A stretch of 18,631 nucleotides of DNA from positions 1-18,631 of the forward strand of contig WFOP01000134.1 in the NCBI GenBank assembly GCA_015487985.1, in the 5' to 3' direction. Positions 7,693-16,800 of the stretch are shown in pieces. Position 1 is the first letter of the stretch. Every line of letters starts with the position of its first letter. The DNA is from Hyphomicrobiales bacterium. Lineage in GTDB: Bacteria > Pseudomonadota > Alphaproteobacteria > Rhizobiales > Devosiaceae. Below the pieces are notes generated by a model. The model searched no databases and was not told the origin of the DNA. It saw only the letters and a list, made by a program, of their open reading frames with translations. The position numbers and the translations under genes are program-made.

Positions 7693-8418
7693 TTACTCGC
7701 GATTGCCGAACAGGCGAAGCAGCATCATGAACAGGTTGATGAAATCCAGATAAAGGGTCAGCGCGCCCATAATGGCTTTTTTCCCCATCACTTCGGAGCC
7801 ATCAAGCTCTTCGTACAGTTCCTTGATTTTCTGGGTGTCATAGGCGGTCAGACCAACGAAGATCAGCACGCCAAGAACCGAGATGCCAAATTCCAGTGCA
7901 GAGGACTGCAGGAACATGTTGACCACCATGGCAATGATAATGCCAATGAGGCCCATCATCAAAAACGAACCCATTGCTGTCAGGTCACGCTTGGTTGTGT
8001 AGCCATAAAGGCTCATGGTGCCGAACATGGCCGCGGTGATGAAAAACACTTTGGCGATCGAGGCATCGGTGTAGATAAAGAATATCGAGGACAGGGAAAT
8101 GCCCATGACTGTTGCAAAGGCCCAGAAGGTGAGCTGGGCGGTGGCAAAGCTCATTTTGTTGATGCCAAAAGACAATACCAGCACAAATGCCAGTGGTGAA
8201 AGCATCACGAGCCATTTAAGGGGAGAAAGATAAACCAGGTTGAATATGTCCTGGCTTGAACTGGCCCACTGGGAAAAGAAGAAGGCAACAGCGCCGGTTA
8301 TAGCCAGACCAATGCCCATATAATTGTAAACCCTGAGCATGTGGGTGCGCAGGCCCTCATCAATCAGCGCACCGGATCCGGCCTGTGCGTTGTAGTTTTG
8401 ACGATCCAAATTTGCCAT
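7693..8418 (-). CDS. Bax inhibitor-1/YccA family inner-membrane protein
   Basis: Seven-helix membrane protein of the BI-1/TMBIM family; the bacterial homologue YetJ is a pH-sensitive calcium leak channel. The 241-residue product has helices from about residue 34 to the C-terminus. It carries the signature AYDTQKIKELY (residues 192-202), typical of this family, and a hydrophobic tail YLDFINLFMMLLRLFG. Asp194 and Asp225 are likely equivalents of the paired aspartates that gate YetJ (inference from position). The ATG at 8418 has AAAGGAT about 8 bases upstream; an in-frame start at 8463 would add 15 residues without such support. Physiological role in this organism is unknown. Confidence 0.92.
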   Translation of the reverse strand: MANLDRQNYNAQAGSGALIDEGLRTHMLRVYNYMGIGLAITGAVAFFFSQWASSSQDIFNLVYLSPLKWLVMLSPLAFVLVLSFGINKMSFATAQLTFWAFATVMGISLSSIFFIYTDASIAKVFFITAAMFGTMSLYGYTTKRDLTAMGSFLMMGLIGIIIAMVVNMFLQSSALEFGISVLGVLIFVGLTAYDTQKIKELYEELDGSEVMGKKAIMGALTLYLDFINLFMMLLRLFGNRE

Positions 8419-8812
8419 TATCAAATCCTTTTGCGTGATATGGTTGTTGTTTAGCGGAACCAAGGTTCACATTTGCTTAGCGTGAATATGGCTATTTTGG
8501 CGACAAATTCAAGGGAAGTTGCCGATAAACATTGCTTGATTGATGTTGACTAGCACCAGTTGACACAAATCACAAGAATAGTGCCCGCACGAACGGTTTA
8601 CAGGCCCGGATTTGTTGCGCCTGATCGCATTAGGACTTTGTTATCCTTATTTATCCAAACATCCTGTTTTCACCTGTTGAATGCCCAATTAAGGTCAAAT
8701 TTCACGCTAGGCTCCGATTTAATTCAAATGCCCGGTTTTCTTTGCAGGTTGGTAACCATGTTAGAGGATAATGGGCAGACAATTTTAGAATTTACCAAAG
8801 AAAGATGCACCG
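8419..8812. other. Intergenic region between divergent BI-1 and ialB genes
   Basis: 394 bases without a convincing gene. It should hold the promoters of both flanking genes. GTTGAC occurs twice, 14 bases apart (8545-8550, 8559-8564), on the plus strand. On the minus strand TTGAAT followed about 18 bases later by TATTCA is a weak promoter candidate for the BI-1 gene. No stable hairpin or repeat stood out. Confidence 0.5.
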
Positions 8813-9379
8813 ATGCACGCCAATAAACGCAGCTTTTTGAAACGCAGTTTTTTGTTTCGCCCGCTTTTGATTCTCTTGAGTGTTCTGGGCCTTGGATTTG
8901 TTCCGGCAATCAGCACAGTTCAGGCACAGGAAATTGAAAATCTTGGAACTTTCAAGTTCTGGACGGCTTGGAAAGCCCGGGATTCCAAAGGTGTGATATG
9001 CTATATTTCCAGTCAGCCACAGGTGGCTCTGCCAACAAATGTCAATCGCGATCCGATACATTTTCTGGTGGTGAACCGTTTGGGGGAAGGCACCATAAAT
9101 GAGGTTCAGATATTGCTCGGTTATCCCCTTGATCCCAATTTTGAAGGTGAGCTGTCTATCGGCAATCAACGTTTTGGAACGCTGGTTGATAAAGATCAGC
9201 AGTCCCCTTCAACCCTTTGGGGAATTCCCAGCGATGAGCGTTCCATCGTCAATGCCATGAAGGCCGGCTCATCCATGACTGTCAAAGCGCGTTCTCAGCG
9301 GGGCACCAATACCACGGATACATATTCATTGTCCGGGGTTACGGCAGCGCTGGAAAAAGTCTCGCAGACTTGCGGATAA
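8813..9379 (+). CDS. IalB-family (invasion associated locus B) exported protein, copy 1
   Basis: 188 residues with a clear Sec signal peptide: basic N-terminus (NKRSFLKRS), hydrophobic core at about 17-33, and cleavage after VQA at residue 38. The mature part begins Q-E and shows the family pattern of an aromatic stretch (FKFWTAWKA), a cysteine in VICYISSQPQ (Cys63), a central LGYPLDP region, and a penultimate cysteine (Cys187), which could form a disulfide. IalB was named from Bartonella invasion, but the family is widespread in free-living alphaproteobacteria, so no virulence role is implied. The start is the only ATG giving a proper signal peptide; its ribosome site is weak. It is followed 73 bases later by a paralogue. 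Confidence 0.87.
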   Translation: MHANKRSFLKRSFLFRPLLILLSVLGLGFVPAISTVQAQEIENLGTFKFWTAWKARDSKGVICYISSQPQVALPTNVNRDPIHFLVVNRLGEGTINEVQILLGYPLDPNFEGELSIGNQRFGTLVDKDQQSPSTLWGIPSDERSIVNAMKAGSSMTVKARSQRGTNTTDTYSLSGVTAALEKVSQTCG

Positions 9380-9394
9380 GTACCATTGGTCTAT

Positions 9395-9446
9395 AGAAGT
9401 GCCCATGCTTTCCTGAAAATAGCTTTTTTAAGATTGAGGCACTTCT
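9395..9446 (+). promoter_or_regulatory. Hairpin overlapping the ribosome site of the second ialB gene
   Basis: AGAAGTGCC (9395-9403) and GGCACTTCT (9438-9446) are perfect 9-bp complements across a 34-base loop. Part of the likely GAGG ribosome site (9436-9439) lies in the 3' arm, and the stem ends right against a TTG start at 9447 and 6 bases before the ATG at 9453. The fold could limit translation of the downstream gene. It lacks a downstream T-run, so it is not a typical terminator. Confidence 0.45.
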
Positions 9447-9452
9447 TTGGTA

Positions 9453-9980
9453 ATGAGATTAAATCTGGCAATGAAAATCAAAATCAGGACATTTGGCTTT
9501 CTGATCCTTCTGGGGTTTGGCGGGGTCGGTGCGGCCCTTGGTCAATCCGTGCAGGTTCTTGGGGATTATCGGGACTGGTCTGCCTTTACCGCCAATGACG
9601 GCAGCGGTCCCATATGTTTTGCCATGTCCAAGCCAAAGGAAATTTCTCCAACACCGGATGGTTATACGCAGGCCTATATATATCTGACACACCGGGTGTC
9701 GGAAGGGACGCGGGCAGAATTTAACATGATTGCCGGGTTTGAGTTTGCCCCGGACAGTATTGCGGTGGCAAAGGTTGGATCAAACGTGTTCAATCTGTTT
9801 ACCAGCGCCGATGCGGCCTGGCTTGAAGATCCAAGTATTGCCGCTTCGTTTGCTCGAAGTTTGCGTGCGGGTTCCACGCTGATTATTGAGGGAACAAGTG
9901 CGCTGGGGGTAAAGGTTGTGCAGACCTATTCTCTTTCCGGCGCCACCGCTGCATCGCGGGCTATTGACAGGGCCTGTTGA
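9453..9980 (+). CDS. IalB-family exported protein, copy 2
   Basis: 175 residues with a signal peptide (basic MKIKIR, hydrophobic core, cleavage likely near ALG-QS, residues 28-32). The mature domain follows copy 1 closely in layout: LGDYRDWSAFT near the start, the cysteine in ICFAMSKPKE (Cys55), a GFEF strand, a TYSLSG motif near the end shared with copy 1, and a cysteine as the very last residue. Two mature cysteines at the same relative places suggest a conserved disulfide. The start is uncertain: a GAGG (9436-9439) is 7 bases before an in-frame TTG (9447) but 13 before this ATG. The protein diverges strongly from copy 1, so the duplication is old. Function unknown. Confidence 0.85.
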   Translation: MRLNLAMKIKIRTFGFLILLGFGGVGAALGQSVQVLGDYRDWSAFTANDGSGPICFAMSKPKEISPTPDGYTQAYIYLTHRVSEGTRAEFNMIAGFEFAPDSIAVAKVGSNVFNLFTSADAAWLEDPSIAASFARSLRAGSTLIIEGTSALGVKVVQTYSLSGATAASRAIDRAC

Positions 9981-9987
9981 TTTTCGT

Positions 9988-10006
9988 CCCGCAGGCTGCG
10001 GTTTTG
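9988..10006 (+). terminator. Short intrinsic terminator after the second ialB gene
   Basis: CCGCA (9989-9993) and TGCGG (9997-10001) form a 5-bp GC stem with a 3-base loop, followed by TTTT. It starts a few bases after the stop. The stem is short, so efficiency may be low. Confidence 0.5.
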
Positions 10007-10135
10007 TATCATTAAGCCGGGTTATGCGCCATTAAAGGGGCGGGCAATTGTGTAATTGGGTTTGAATTTGCCTGAAGGCATGTAATAAGCCCAGCTTGCT
10101 ATCCGGCAATTTTTTCAGATACAGGCATCAGCGTG

Positions 10136-11365
10136 ATGGTTTCACTAGACTTGGTAACAGGTAAAAATTTGGCAGCAGAAAAATCCGGCCCCGATCATGC
10201 CGCCAGTTCCAGTTTTGCCAGAACGGACCTTGTCGGTCTGGATCGCGCAGAAATTCAAAAACTGTTGGTGTCCCTTGGTCTTGATGACAAAGAGGCGCGC
10301 ATGCGCACCCGTCAGTTATGGAACTGGATTTATGTGAACGGCATTACAGATTTTGAGAAGATGAGTAATGTTTCAAAGGCGACCAGGGAATTATTCCTTG
10401 CAAATTTCTCCCTTAAACGCCCTGAAGTGATTTCCGAACAGGTTTCAAGCGATGGAACCCGTAAATGGTTGTTTCGCTTCAAAGATCCGGCCAATCCGAA
10501 TCTGCCGCCGGTGGATGTGGAAACGGTCTATATTCCCGAACCTTCCCGGGGCACGTTATGCGTATCCTCGCAGGTGGGGTGTACGCTGACATGTAGTTTT
10601 TGTCATACGGGCACCCAGCGTCTTGTGCGCAATCTGAGCGCGGGGGAAATTGTGGGTCAGGTGTTGATGGCGCGCGAACTGCTGGGGGATTTCCCCGGTG
10701 GCACTCGACCCGTGAATGGGCTGGTGCCCAGGGGGGAAACCCGGGCCATTACAAATATTGTTATGATGGGAATGGGGGAGCCATTATACAATTTTGAAAA
10801 TGTCAAAAATGCCATGCTGATTTTTTCAGACGGCGATGGTCTTTCCATATCTAAACGCCGCATTACCCTGTCGACTTCAGGGGTGGTGCCCCAGATAGAG
10901 GCGACGGGAAAAGAAACCGGGGTGATGCTGGCCATTTCCCTGCATGCGGTCAATGATGAATTGCGCAACAAACTCGTGCCGATCAATAAAAAATGGCCGA
11001 TCAAAGAATTGCTTCTGGCGTGTAAAAACTATCCCGGTGTGAGCAATGCGCGTCGGATTACCTTTGAATATGTGATGCTCAAGGGGGTTAATGACAGCGA
11101 TGCGGATGCCCGCGAACTGGTGAGATTGCTGGCCAATATCCCGGCCAAGATAAATCTCATTCCGTTCAATCCGTGGCCCGGTTCTCCTTATGAATGTTCT
11201 GATTGGGAAACCATCGAGCGGTTTTCCGATATTGTGAACAAGGCGGGTTATGCCTCTCCTGTGCGCACCCCGCGGGGCCGGGACATCTTTGCCGCTTGCG
11301 GCCAGCTCAAGTCTGAAAGTGAACGTTTGAGCAAAAAGAAACGTGACGCGTTAAGCGGCGCATAA
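10136..11365 (+). CDS. rlmN: Dual-specificity 23S rRNA/tRNA adenine-C2 methyltransferase RlmN
   Basis: Radical-SAM enzyme that methylates C2 of A2503 in 23S rRNA and A37 of some tRNAs. The 409-residue product has the CX3CX2C cluster motif (C-T-L-T-C-S-F-C, cysteines about 149, 153, 156). It also has the upstream conserved cysteine in [10 protein letters not shown] (142), the GMGEPL motif, and the C-terminal catalytic cysteine in [11 protein letters not shown] (about 388). An insert around [14 protein letters not shown] between strands is common in alphaproteobacterial RlmN. GTG at 10133 and ATG at 10136 are adjacent candidates; I chose ATG, with AGG 10 bases upstream. The first 30 residues are low in conservation. 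It stands alone on its strand. Confidence 0.96.
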   Translation: MVSLDLVTGKNLAAEKSGPDHAASSSFARTDLVGLDRAEIQKLLVSLGLDDKEARMRTRQLWNWIYVNGITDFEKMSNVSKATRELFLANFSLKRPEVISEQVSSDGTRKWLFRFKDPANPNLPPVDVETVYIPEPSRGTLCVSSQVGCTLTCSFCHTGTQRLVRNLSAGEIVGQVLMARELLGDFPGGTRPVNGLVPRGETRAITNIVMMGMGEPLYNFENVKNAMLIFSDGDGLSISKRRITLSTSGVVPQIEATGKETGVMLAISLHAVNDELRNKLVPINKKWPIKELLLACKNYPGVSNARRITFEYVMLKGVNDSDADARELVRLLANIPAKINLIPFNPWPGSPYECSDWETIERFSDIVNKAGYASPVRTPRGRDIFAACGQLKSESERLSKKKRDALSGA

Positions 11366-11426
11366 ATGTGGTTATCGCCAACACCGCAATCCAGTATTGA
11401 AAAAATTCATGCCGGCGTTTCAAACC

Positions 11427-11553
11427 AAAGCATGCTGGGTTCAATCGTATTTACGCAACATGCTTTATCTTCTTGTTGAACGCATGTCTTTTATCTCAAA
11501 ACCGATAGCACCCACGGGTCAAGCCCGAGGGCATGCTTTTGGGAGGCATGCTT
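11427..11553. repeat. Cluster of CATGCTT-containing repeats between convergent genes
   Basis: AAAGCATG (11427-11434) and CATGCTTT (11459-11466) form an 8-bp inverted repeat with a 24-base loop. GGCATGCTT then occurs as an exact 9-base direct repeat (11530-11538, 11545-11553), the second copy touching the LysE-family stop codon. Because GCATGC is self-complementary, the pair can also fold as a 6-bp hairpin on either strand. It may act as a two-way transcription end, though no good T-run follows. Confidence 0.4.
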
Positions 11554-12200
11554 CAGCGTTTGCTTTCCACCATTAAAATTGTGATGGCAAAGGTGGCAAA
11601 TACGGCTGCAAAGCTCCAGTTCAGCGCCTGTTGCGCCTTTTGGGATTGAACCAGAACGCGCCCCAGCCAGCCCGCCATCAGGACGACACCCAGTACAACG
11701 GGGGTGGAAATTATCAGAAATTCAGCCCCAAGAAACAGCAGCTTGCCCGAAGCATGGGGGTCATCATTGGAAACAAACTGGGGCAGAAATGTCACAAAAA
11801 ACAATATGATCTTGGGGTTGGTGAGGTTGATGCCAAGGCCGGTGAAATAGCTTTGTTTCAATGTTGGTGTGCGATTTGATTTTCCTTGCAGGGCCATGGT
11901 GCCATTGGTGCGCAGGGCCTGGATGGCCAGCCAGAAAAGATAAAGTGCGCCGATGATTTTCAGGGTAAAAAATGCTGTTGGTGCCAGAGCCAGCAACACA
12001 GAAATGCCAAAAGCGGCCAGCAATGTATGCACAAAAAGTCCACTCAGTGCTCCAAAAACCGCTGCAACGCCATGGGATTTTCCATAATTTATGGTGCGGG
12101 AGATAAAATAGGCCATGTCGGGGCCCGGGGTGATCGCCAGAACAAATGTGGCGGCACCAAAGGCCAGCAATACTGAAAAATGGGGGATGAAGTCCGGCAT
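11553..12200 (-). CDS. LysE/RhtB family amino-acid exporter
   Basis: Inner-membrane exporter of the LysE superfamily (RhtB branch), which pumps amino acids such as homoserine, threonine or cysteine out of the cell. The 215-residue product has six hydrophobic segments. The family motif TPGPDM is at residues 24-29, and the segment [16 protein letters not shown] in the middle is also hallmark. The ATG at 12200 has AGGA about 11 bases upstream; a TTG at 12206 is in frame but less likely. It diverges from argG across 113 bases; a link to arginine export is tempting but nothing in the protein shows its substrate. Confidence 0.9.
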   Translation of the reverse strand: MPDFIPHFSVLLAFGAATFVLAITPGPDMAYFISRTINYGKSHGVAAVFGALSGLFVHTLLAAFGISVLLALAPTAFFTLKIIGALYLFWLAIQALRTNGTMALQGKSNRTPTLKQSYFTGLGINLTNPKIILFFVTFLPQFVSNDDPHASGKLLFLGAEFLIISTPVVLGVVLMAGWLGRVLVQSQKAQQALNWSFAAVFATFAITILMVESKR

Positions 12201-12313
12201 GTTCAAAACGGTCCTGGGTAAATCTTATTCTGTTCAAGAACCGGTTTTGCTTGCATATTGTCAAGGGCGCGTTTACCCAGATTTGCAAAGAAACAAGATT
12301 GGGCAATTGTGAT

Positions 12314-13540
12314 ATGAGCAACGATAACAAAGCGGATATCAATAAGGTCGTACTGGCCTATTCAGGGGGTCTTGATACCTCGGTTATTCTGAAATGGCTG
12401 CAGGTGGAATATCAGTGTGACGTGGTTACTTTTACCGCTGATCTGGGGCAGGGGGAAGAGCTGGAACCGGCCCGGGCCAAGGCCGAAATGATGGGTATCA
12501 AGGAAATCTATATCGAGGATTTGCGCGAGGAATTTGTTCGCGATTTTGTGTTTCCCATGTTTCGCGCCAATGCGCTTTATGAGGGGGTATATTTACTGGG
12601 AACGTCGATTGCCCGCCCGTTGATTTCCAAGCGTCTGGTTGAAATTGCCGCTGAAACCGGGGCCGATGCGGTGTCCCATGGTGCCACGGGCAAGGGCAAT
12701 GACCAGGTTCGGTTTGAACTTGCATGTTATGCGTTAAATCCGGGGATCAAGGTGATTGCGCCGTGGCGGGAATGGGATTTGCAAAGTCGCACGCGTCTGA
12801 TCGAGTTTGCCCGTCAACATCAGATTCCGGTGCCCAGGGACAAACAGGGGGAAGCGCCTTTTTCAGTGGATGCAAACCTGCTTCACACCTCCTCGGAAGG
12901 CAAGGTTCTGGAGGACCCGGGCGAGGTGGCGCCTGAATATGTTTATCAGCGTATCGTAAGCCCTGAAGATGCGCCGGACAAACCTGAAATCATTACCATC
13001 GGTTTTGAAAAAGGGGATGCAGTTTCGATTGATGGCATTGTGATGTCTCCTGCCAACCTGTTGACAAAGCTCAATGAATTGGGTGGCCGGCACGGGATTG
13101 GCCGACTTGATCTGGTGGAAAACCGTTTTGTTGGCATGAAGTCGCGCGGTATTTATGAAACGCCGGGCGGCACCATTTTACTGAGTGCGCACCGGGGCAT
13201 TGAATCCCTCACTCTGGACCGGGGGGCCGCCCATCTGAAAGATGAAATCATGCCCCGATATGCGGAACTGATCTATAACGGTTTCTGGTATTCACCCGAG
13301 CGTGATATGTTGCAGGCGTTGATTGATACTTCCCAAACCCATGTGAGCGGGGAGGTGGTGCTCAAACTTTACAAGGGCAATGCAGATGTTATTGCGCGAC
13401 GCTCTGAAAACTCGCTGTATTCTGAGGATCTGGTTACTTTTGAAGAGGGAAGCGGCACCTATGATCACCATGATGCCGAAGGGTTCATCCGGCTCAATGC
13501 GTTGCGTCTGAAAACCTATGCTTCGCGAAATCGCCGTTAA
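12314..13540 (+). CDS. argG: Argininosuccinate synthase
   Basis: Joins citrulline and aspartate with ATP to give argininosuccinate, the penultimate step of arginine synthesis. The 408-residue product carries the pyrophosphatase loop AYSGGLDTS (residues 15-23), the [16 protein letters not shown] segment binding citrulline/aspartate, and [12 protein letters not shown] further on. The ATG at 12314 is chosen because the protein then begins just before the conserved core, as in homologues; the ribosome site is weak. An in-frame start at 12251 would add 21 residues with no support. It is divergent from the LysE-type exporter and followed by a 265-base gap. Confidence 0.96.
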   Translation: MSNDNKADINKVVLAYSGGLDTSVILKWLQVEYQCDVVTFTADLGQGEELEPARAKAEMMGIKEIYIEDLREEFVRDFVFPMFRANALYEGVYLLGTSIARPLISKRLVEIAAETGADAVSHGATGKGNDQVRFELACYALNPGIKVIAPWREWDLQSRTRLIEFARQHQIPVPRDKQGEAPFSVDANLLHTSSEGKVLEDPGEVAPEYVYQRIVSPEDAPDKPEIITIGFEKGDAVSIDGIVMSPANLLTKLNELGGRHGIGRLDLVENRFVGMKSRGIYETPGGTILLSAHRGIESLTLDRGAAHLKDEIMPRYAELIYNGFWYSPERDMLQALIDTSQTHVSGEVVLKLYKGNADVIARRSENSLYSEDLVTFEEGSGTYDHHDAEGFIRLNALRLKTYASRNRR

Positions 13541-13719
13541 GTTCTGCCCGGGTCTGTTAAGTTTTGTCAAGGCCAATTGCGTGGGTTTGTCGCCCTGAAA
13601 CCGGCATAAATGTTCGTGAATTTTTTGCCAAATATCAGAAAAGTTTGAACAATTTCTCCTAAATGCCATTCAAGTGCAATAAATGACAGGGAACCTGCTT
13701 TAGTTCGGGTTGTTTTATT

Positions 13720-13738
13720 GTGAAAACCAAAATTTCAC
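13720..13738. repeat. Small inverted repeat upstream of the GGDEF/EAL gene
   Basis: GTGAAA (13720-13725) and TTTCAC (13733-13738) with a 7-base loop. It could be a dyad operator or chance. It lies about 70 bases before the proposed start. Confidence 0.25.
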
Positions 13739-13765
13739 CGTGCTGAAAGGGGCGTCGATTTGACG

Positions 13766-13782
13766 TTATGGGTTTGTTAACC
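13766..13782 (+). promoter_or_regulatory. Candidate CtrA-type binding site
   Basis: TTAT, seven bases, then TTAACC. The alphaproteobacterial CtrA consensus is TTAA-N7-TTAAC, so one base differs. The same stretch also forms a dyad, TTATGG(G)TT and AACCATAA (13766-13786). It lies 24 bases before the proposed start of the c-di-GMP gene. By-eye match only. Confidence 0.35.
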
Positions 13783-13805
13783 ATAAGTGCAAAATTTGGG
13801 GTTTC

Positions 13806-16800
13806 TTGAATGTGAGTTTAGGGTCGCTCAACCGGTTTTTGTCAAAATGGCACCAGTTGAATTATTGCGTTGCGGAAAAACCTGTTTTGATCAATTCATC
13901 AGCAGATAAAGACACGGCTAAAAATCGTGCTGTGCGAACGGAACTGGCGCTGTTTGAGGCTGCGATTGAATCCATGCCGTGCGGATTTTCCTTGTGGGAT
14001 GAAAATCTTAATCTGGCGCTGTTTAATCAAAGCTATCTTGATGTTTATCAATTCAAGTCTGAAAAAATAGTCAAGGGCATATCTTTGCGGGACCTGATCA
14101 AGATTCGCGTTGAAGAGGGGTCGCTTGATGTTGAGGATCTTGAGAAGACCTATCAGACCATGCGGGATGAGTTTTTCGATCATCAGGACCCGGATAATCC
14201 GATTGTCGTTGAAAAACAGATTCTGGGTCGCAGCATTAAAGTTGCAGTGGCCCGGCACCCCGGCGTTGGCTGGGTGGTAACCCATGAGGATGTTACAGCG
14301 GCCCGCCTGCAACTGGATGCCCTCAAGGTGCGCGAGGCGGAATTGGAGTTGCAGAATAACCGTTTTGATGCTGCGGTTGAAAACATGGCGCACGGGCTGG
14401 CCATGTATGATGCCGATGAAAAGCTGGTAATCTGCAACCGAAAATATCGTGAACTGTATAGTTTGCCGGACAATCTGAACAAGCGGGGAACCTCTTTTCA
14501 TGATATTGTACAAAGCATTATGCAGACGGGTCTGGTGCCCAAGGGACGCATTGATGATGATACTGACCTCTTTGTGAAATCCCTGAAGGAAGGGGCATCT
14601 TCAGTCGTGGTCAATGAAATGGAAAACGGCAAGGTTTATTCCATTGTTGACGAACTCACGGATGAGGGGGGGTGGGTCTCCATTCATCAGGATGTGACCG
14701 AAGAGCGGGCGCGCATTGATGCCCTCAGGGTGCGCGAGGCTGAACTTGAATTGCAGAATAAACGGTTCAGCGCGGCGGTGAGTAACATGGCCCATGGACT
14801 GGCCATGTATGATGCCGATGAAAAACTGGTTATTTGCAATGAAGCATACCTGGAGATTTTTGATCTTCCCCCTGAACTGGGCCGCCCTGGAACGCTTTTT
14901 CAGGATGTGCTGGATTATCGGGCATCGTTTCCCCGGTCTCGTCTGATTGAGGATCAAAAAGATGAACCGCACAAGGTGAAGAAACTTGCCCTGCAAATGC
15001 AGGTGGGGGGGGAGCCGGTTCGCCAGATTTGGGAAATGACCAACGGGCGTTACATTTCCTCCACATATGGTCCCACCGGGGACGGGGGGTGGGTGTCAAC
15101 CCATGAGGATGTCAGTGCAGAACGCCAGCGGGTGAAGGCGGCTAAAATCCGCGAAGCGGAATTAAAAATTCAAAACAGCCGATTTAATGCGGCGGTGGGC
15201 AATATGGCCCATGGGCTGGCCATGTTCGATGCCAATGAAAATCTGGTTATTTGTAATCAGCCTTATCTTGAAATTTATCAGTTGCCGGAGGAATACGGGC
15301 GACCTGGCACATCTTTCAAGTCGATGATGGCTTATCGGGAATCCGTGGGGGCAACGCCCAGGAATTTTTCTCAGCAGGCGGTGGCCAGTTCGCTGACTGA
15401 TCTGGTCAAGGACCTCAAGGTGGGGTGTGATCCGGTGACGAAAATCTGGGAAATGCACAATGGGCGACATATTGCGGTGTCCTATGGTCCCATTGAAGAC
15501 GGGGGATGGGTGTCGACCCATGAGGATGTTACAGAGCGTCAGAAAAAAGAAGAACATATTCGCCATATTTCCCGGCACGATGATTTAACCGGTCTGCCCA
15601 ATCGCAATTATTTTTCCCATGAGATGAAAAAAGCAGAATCGCGCATCGCCCGGGGAGAGATGATGGCGGTGTTGTGCCTTGATCTGGACCGTTTCAAGGA
15701 AGTGAATGACACTTTGGGTCACGGGGTGGGGGACGAAGTGCTCAAACAGGCGGCGGCACGGTTGAAAAATGCCGTGCGTGATCACGAAGTTGCCGCGCGC
15801 ATGGGGGGGGATGAATTTATGTGTCTGCTTGGGCCTCTTGATAAACCTGAACAGGCATCCGTGCTGGCCAAACGTATTCTGCTTGATTTCTCCAAACCCA
15901 TGAGCGTTGAGGGCCACCAGATAAAAATCGGCACCTCAATCGGGATTGCGGTTGCACCAACCGACGGCACAGACGGGGACGCTCTGATGCGCAACGCGGA
16001 CCGCGCTCTTTATCGGGCCAAGGACGAGGGCAGGGGATGTTTCCATTTCTTTGAAAAAAGTATGGATGATGACATTCATAAACGCCAGAGCATGGAGGAT
16101 GATCTTAAATCCGCGATGATCAAAGATCAGTTCTCATTGACTTTTCAGCCCATTCTGGAGTTGGGCAGCAATCGCATCAGTTCATGCGAAACATTGATTA
16201 ACTGGGAGCATCCCCGGCTCGGGCGCTTGGTAAGTGAGGACTTTTTGAAACTTGCCAAGGAGACGGGTGTGTTTGACGACCTGGCTCACTGGATCATCGA
16301 GCGGGCCTGTCTGGAGGCGGCGAACTGGCCAGATCAGGTGCGTGTTTCCATCAATCTGCCCACGTTCCGGGTCGGCAAAAAAGGGTTGGTGATTGCCATT
16401 GAGCAGGCGCTAAAAAAATCAGGATTGGATCCGGCACGCCTTGAACTGGGCATTTCAGAACAGCATCTGGAAAAGGCAACTGCCACCACGACAAAAATTC
16501 TGCATGAATTAAAAGCCCTGGGGGTGCGCCTAAGTCTTGATGAGTTTGGCAAGGAAACCTCGTCACTCAACAGGCTTAAGGTTTTTTCTTTTGACAAGAT
16601 AAATCTGGACCCCTCCTTTGTCGCTGACAATGCCGCCAATCAGGAAAACCGCGAGATTGCCAAGGCCGTGGTCAATCTGGGGCGTTCGCTGGGAATTGTG
16701 ATGAACGCGGTGGGGGTTGAAAAGGAATGTCAGCTGGACTTTATGCGTGATCTTGGCTGCCATGAGGTGCAGGGATATTTGTTCAGCCGGCCATTGCCAT

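Noticed and set aside
7690..8199. 169-codon plus-strand frame rich in His and Gln
   Set aside because: Antisense shadow of the BI-1 membrane protein, which has clear family motifs on the other strand.
8560..8826. 88-codon open frame upstream of the first ialB gene
   Set aside because: It starts with TTG without a ribosome site, overlaps the ialB start and has no recognisable pattern; probably chance.
12201..12313. A perfect TTGACA on the minus strand (12264-12259) as a LysE-type gene promoter
   Set aside because: No acceptable -10 box lies 16-19 bases downstream.
14334..15560. Direct repeats considered as a mobile or CRISPR-like array
   Set aside because: The repeats are about 400 bases long, in frame and encode PAS modules with linkers; internal gene duplication explains them.
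15162..15917. Long minus-strand frames inside the c-di-GMP gene
   Set aside because: They mirror the repeated PAS and GGDEF coding sequence; no start signals or protein motifs.
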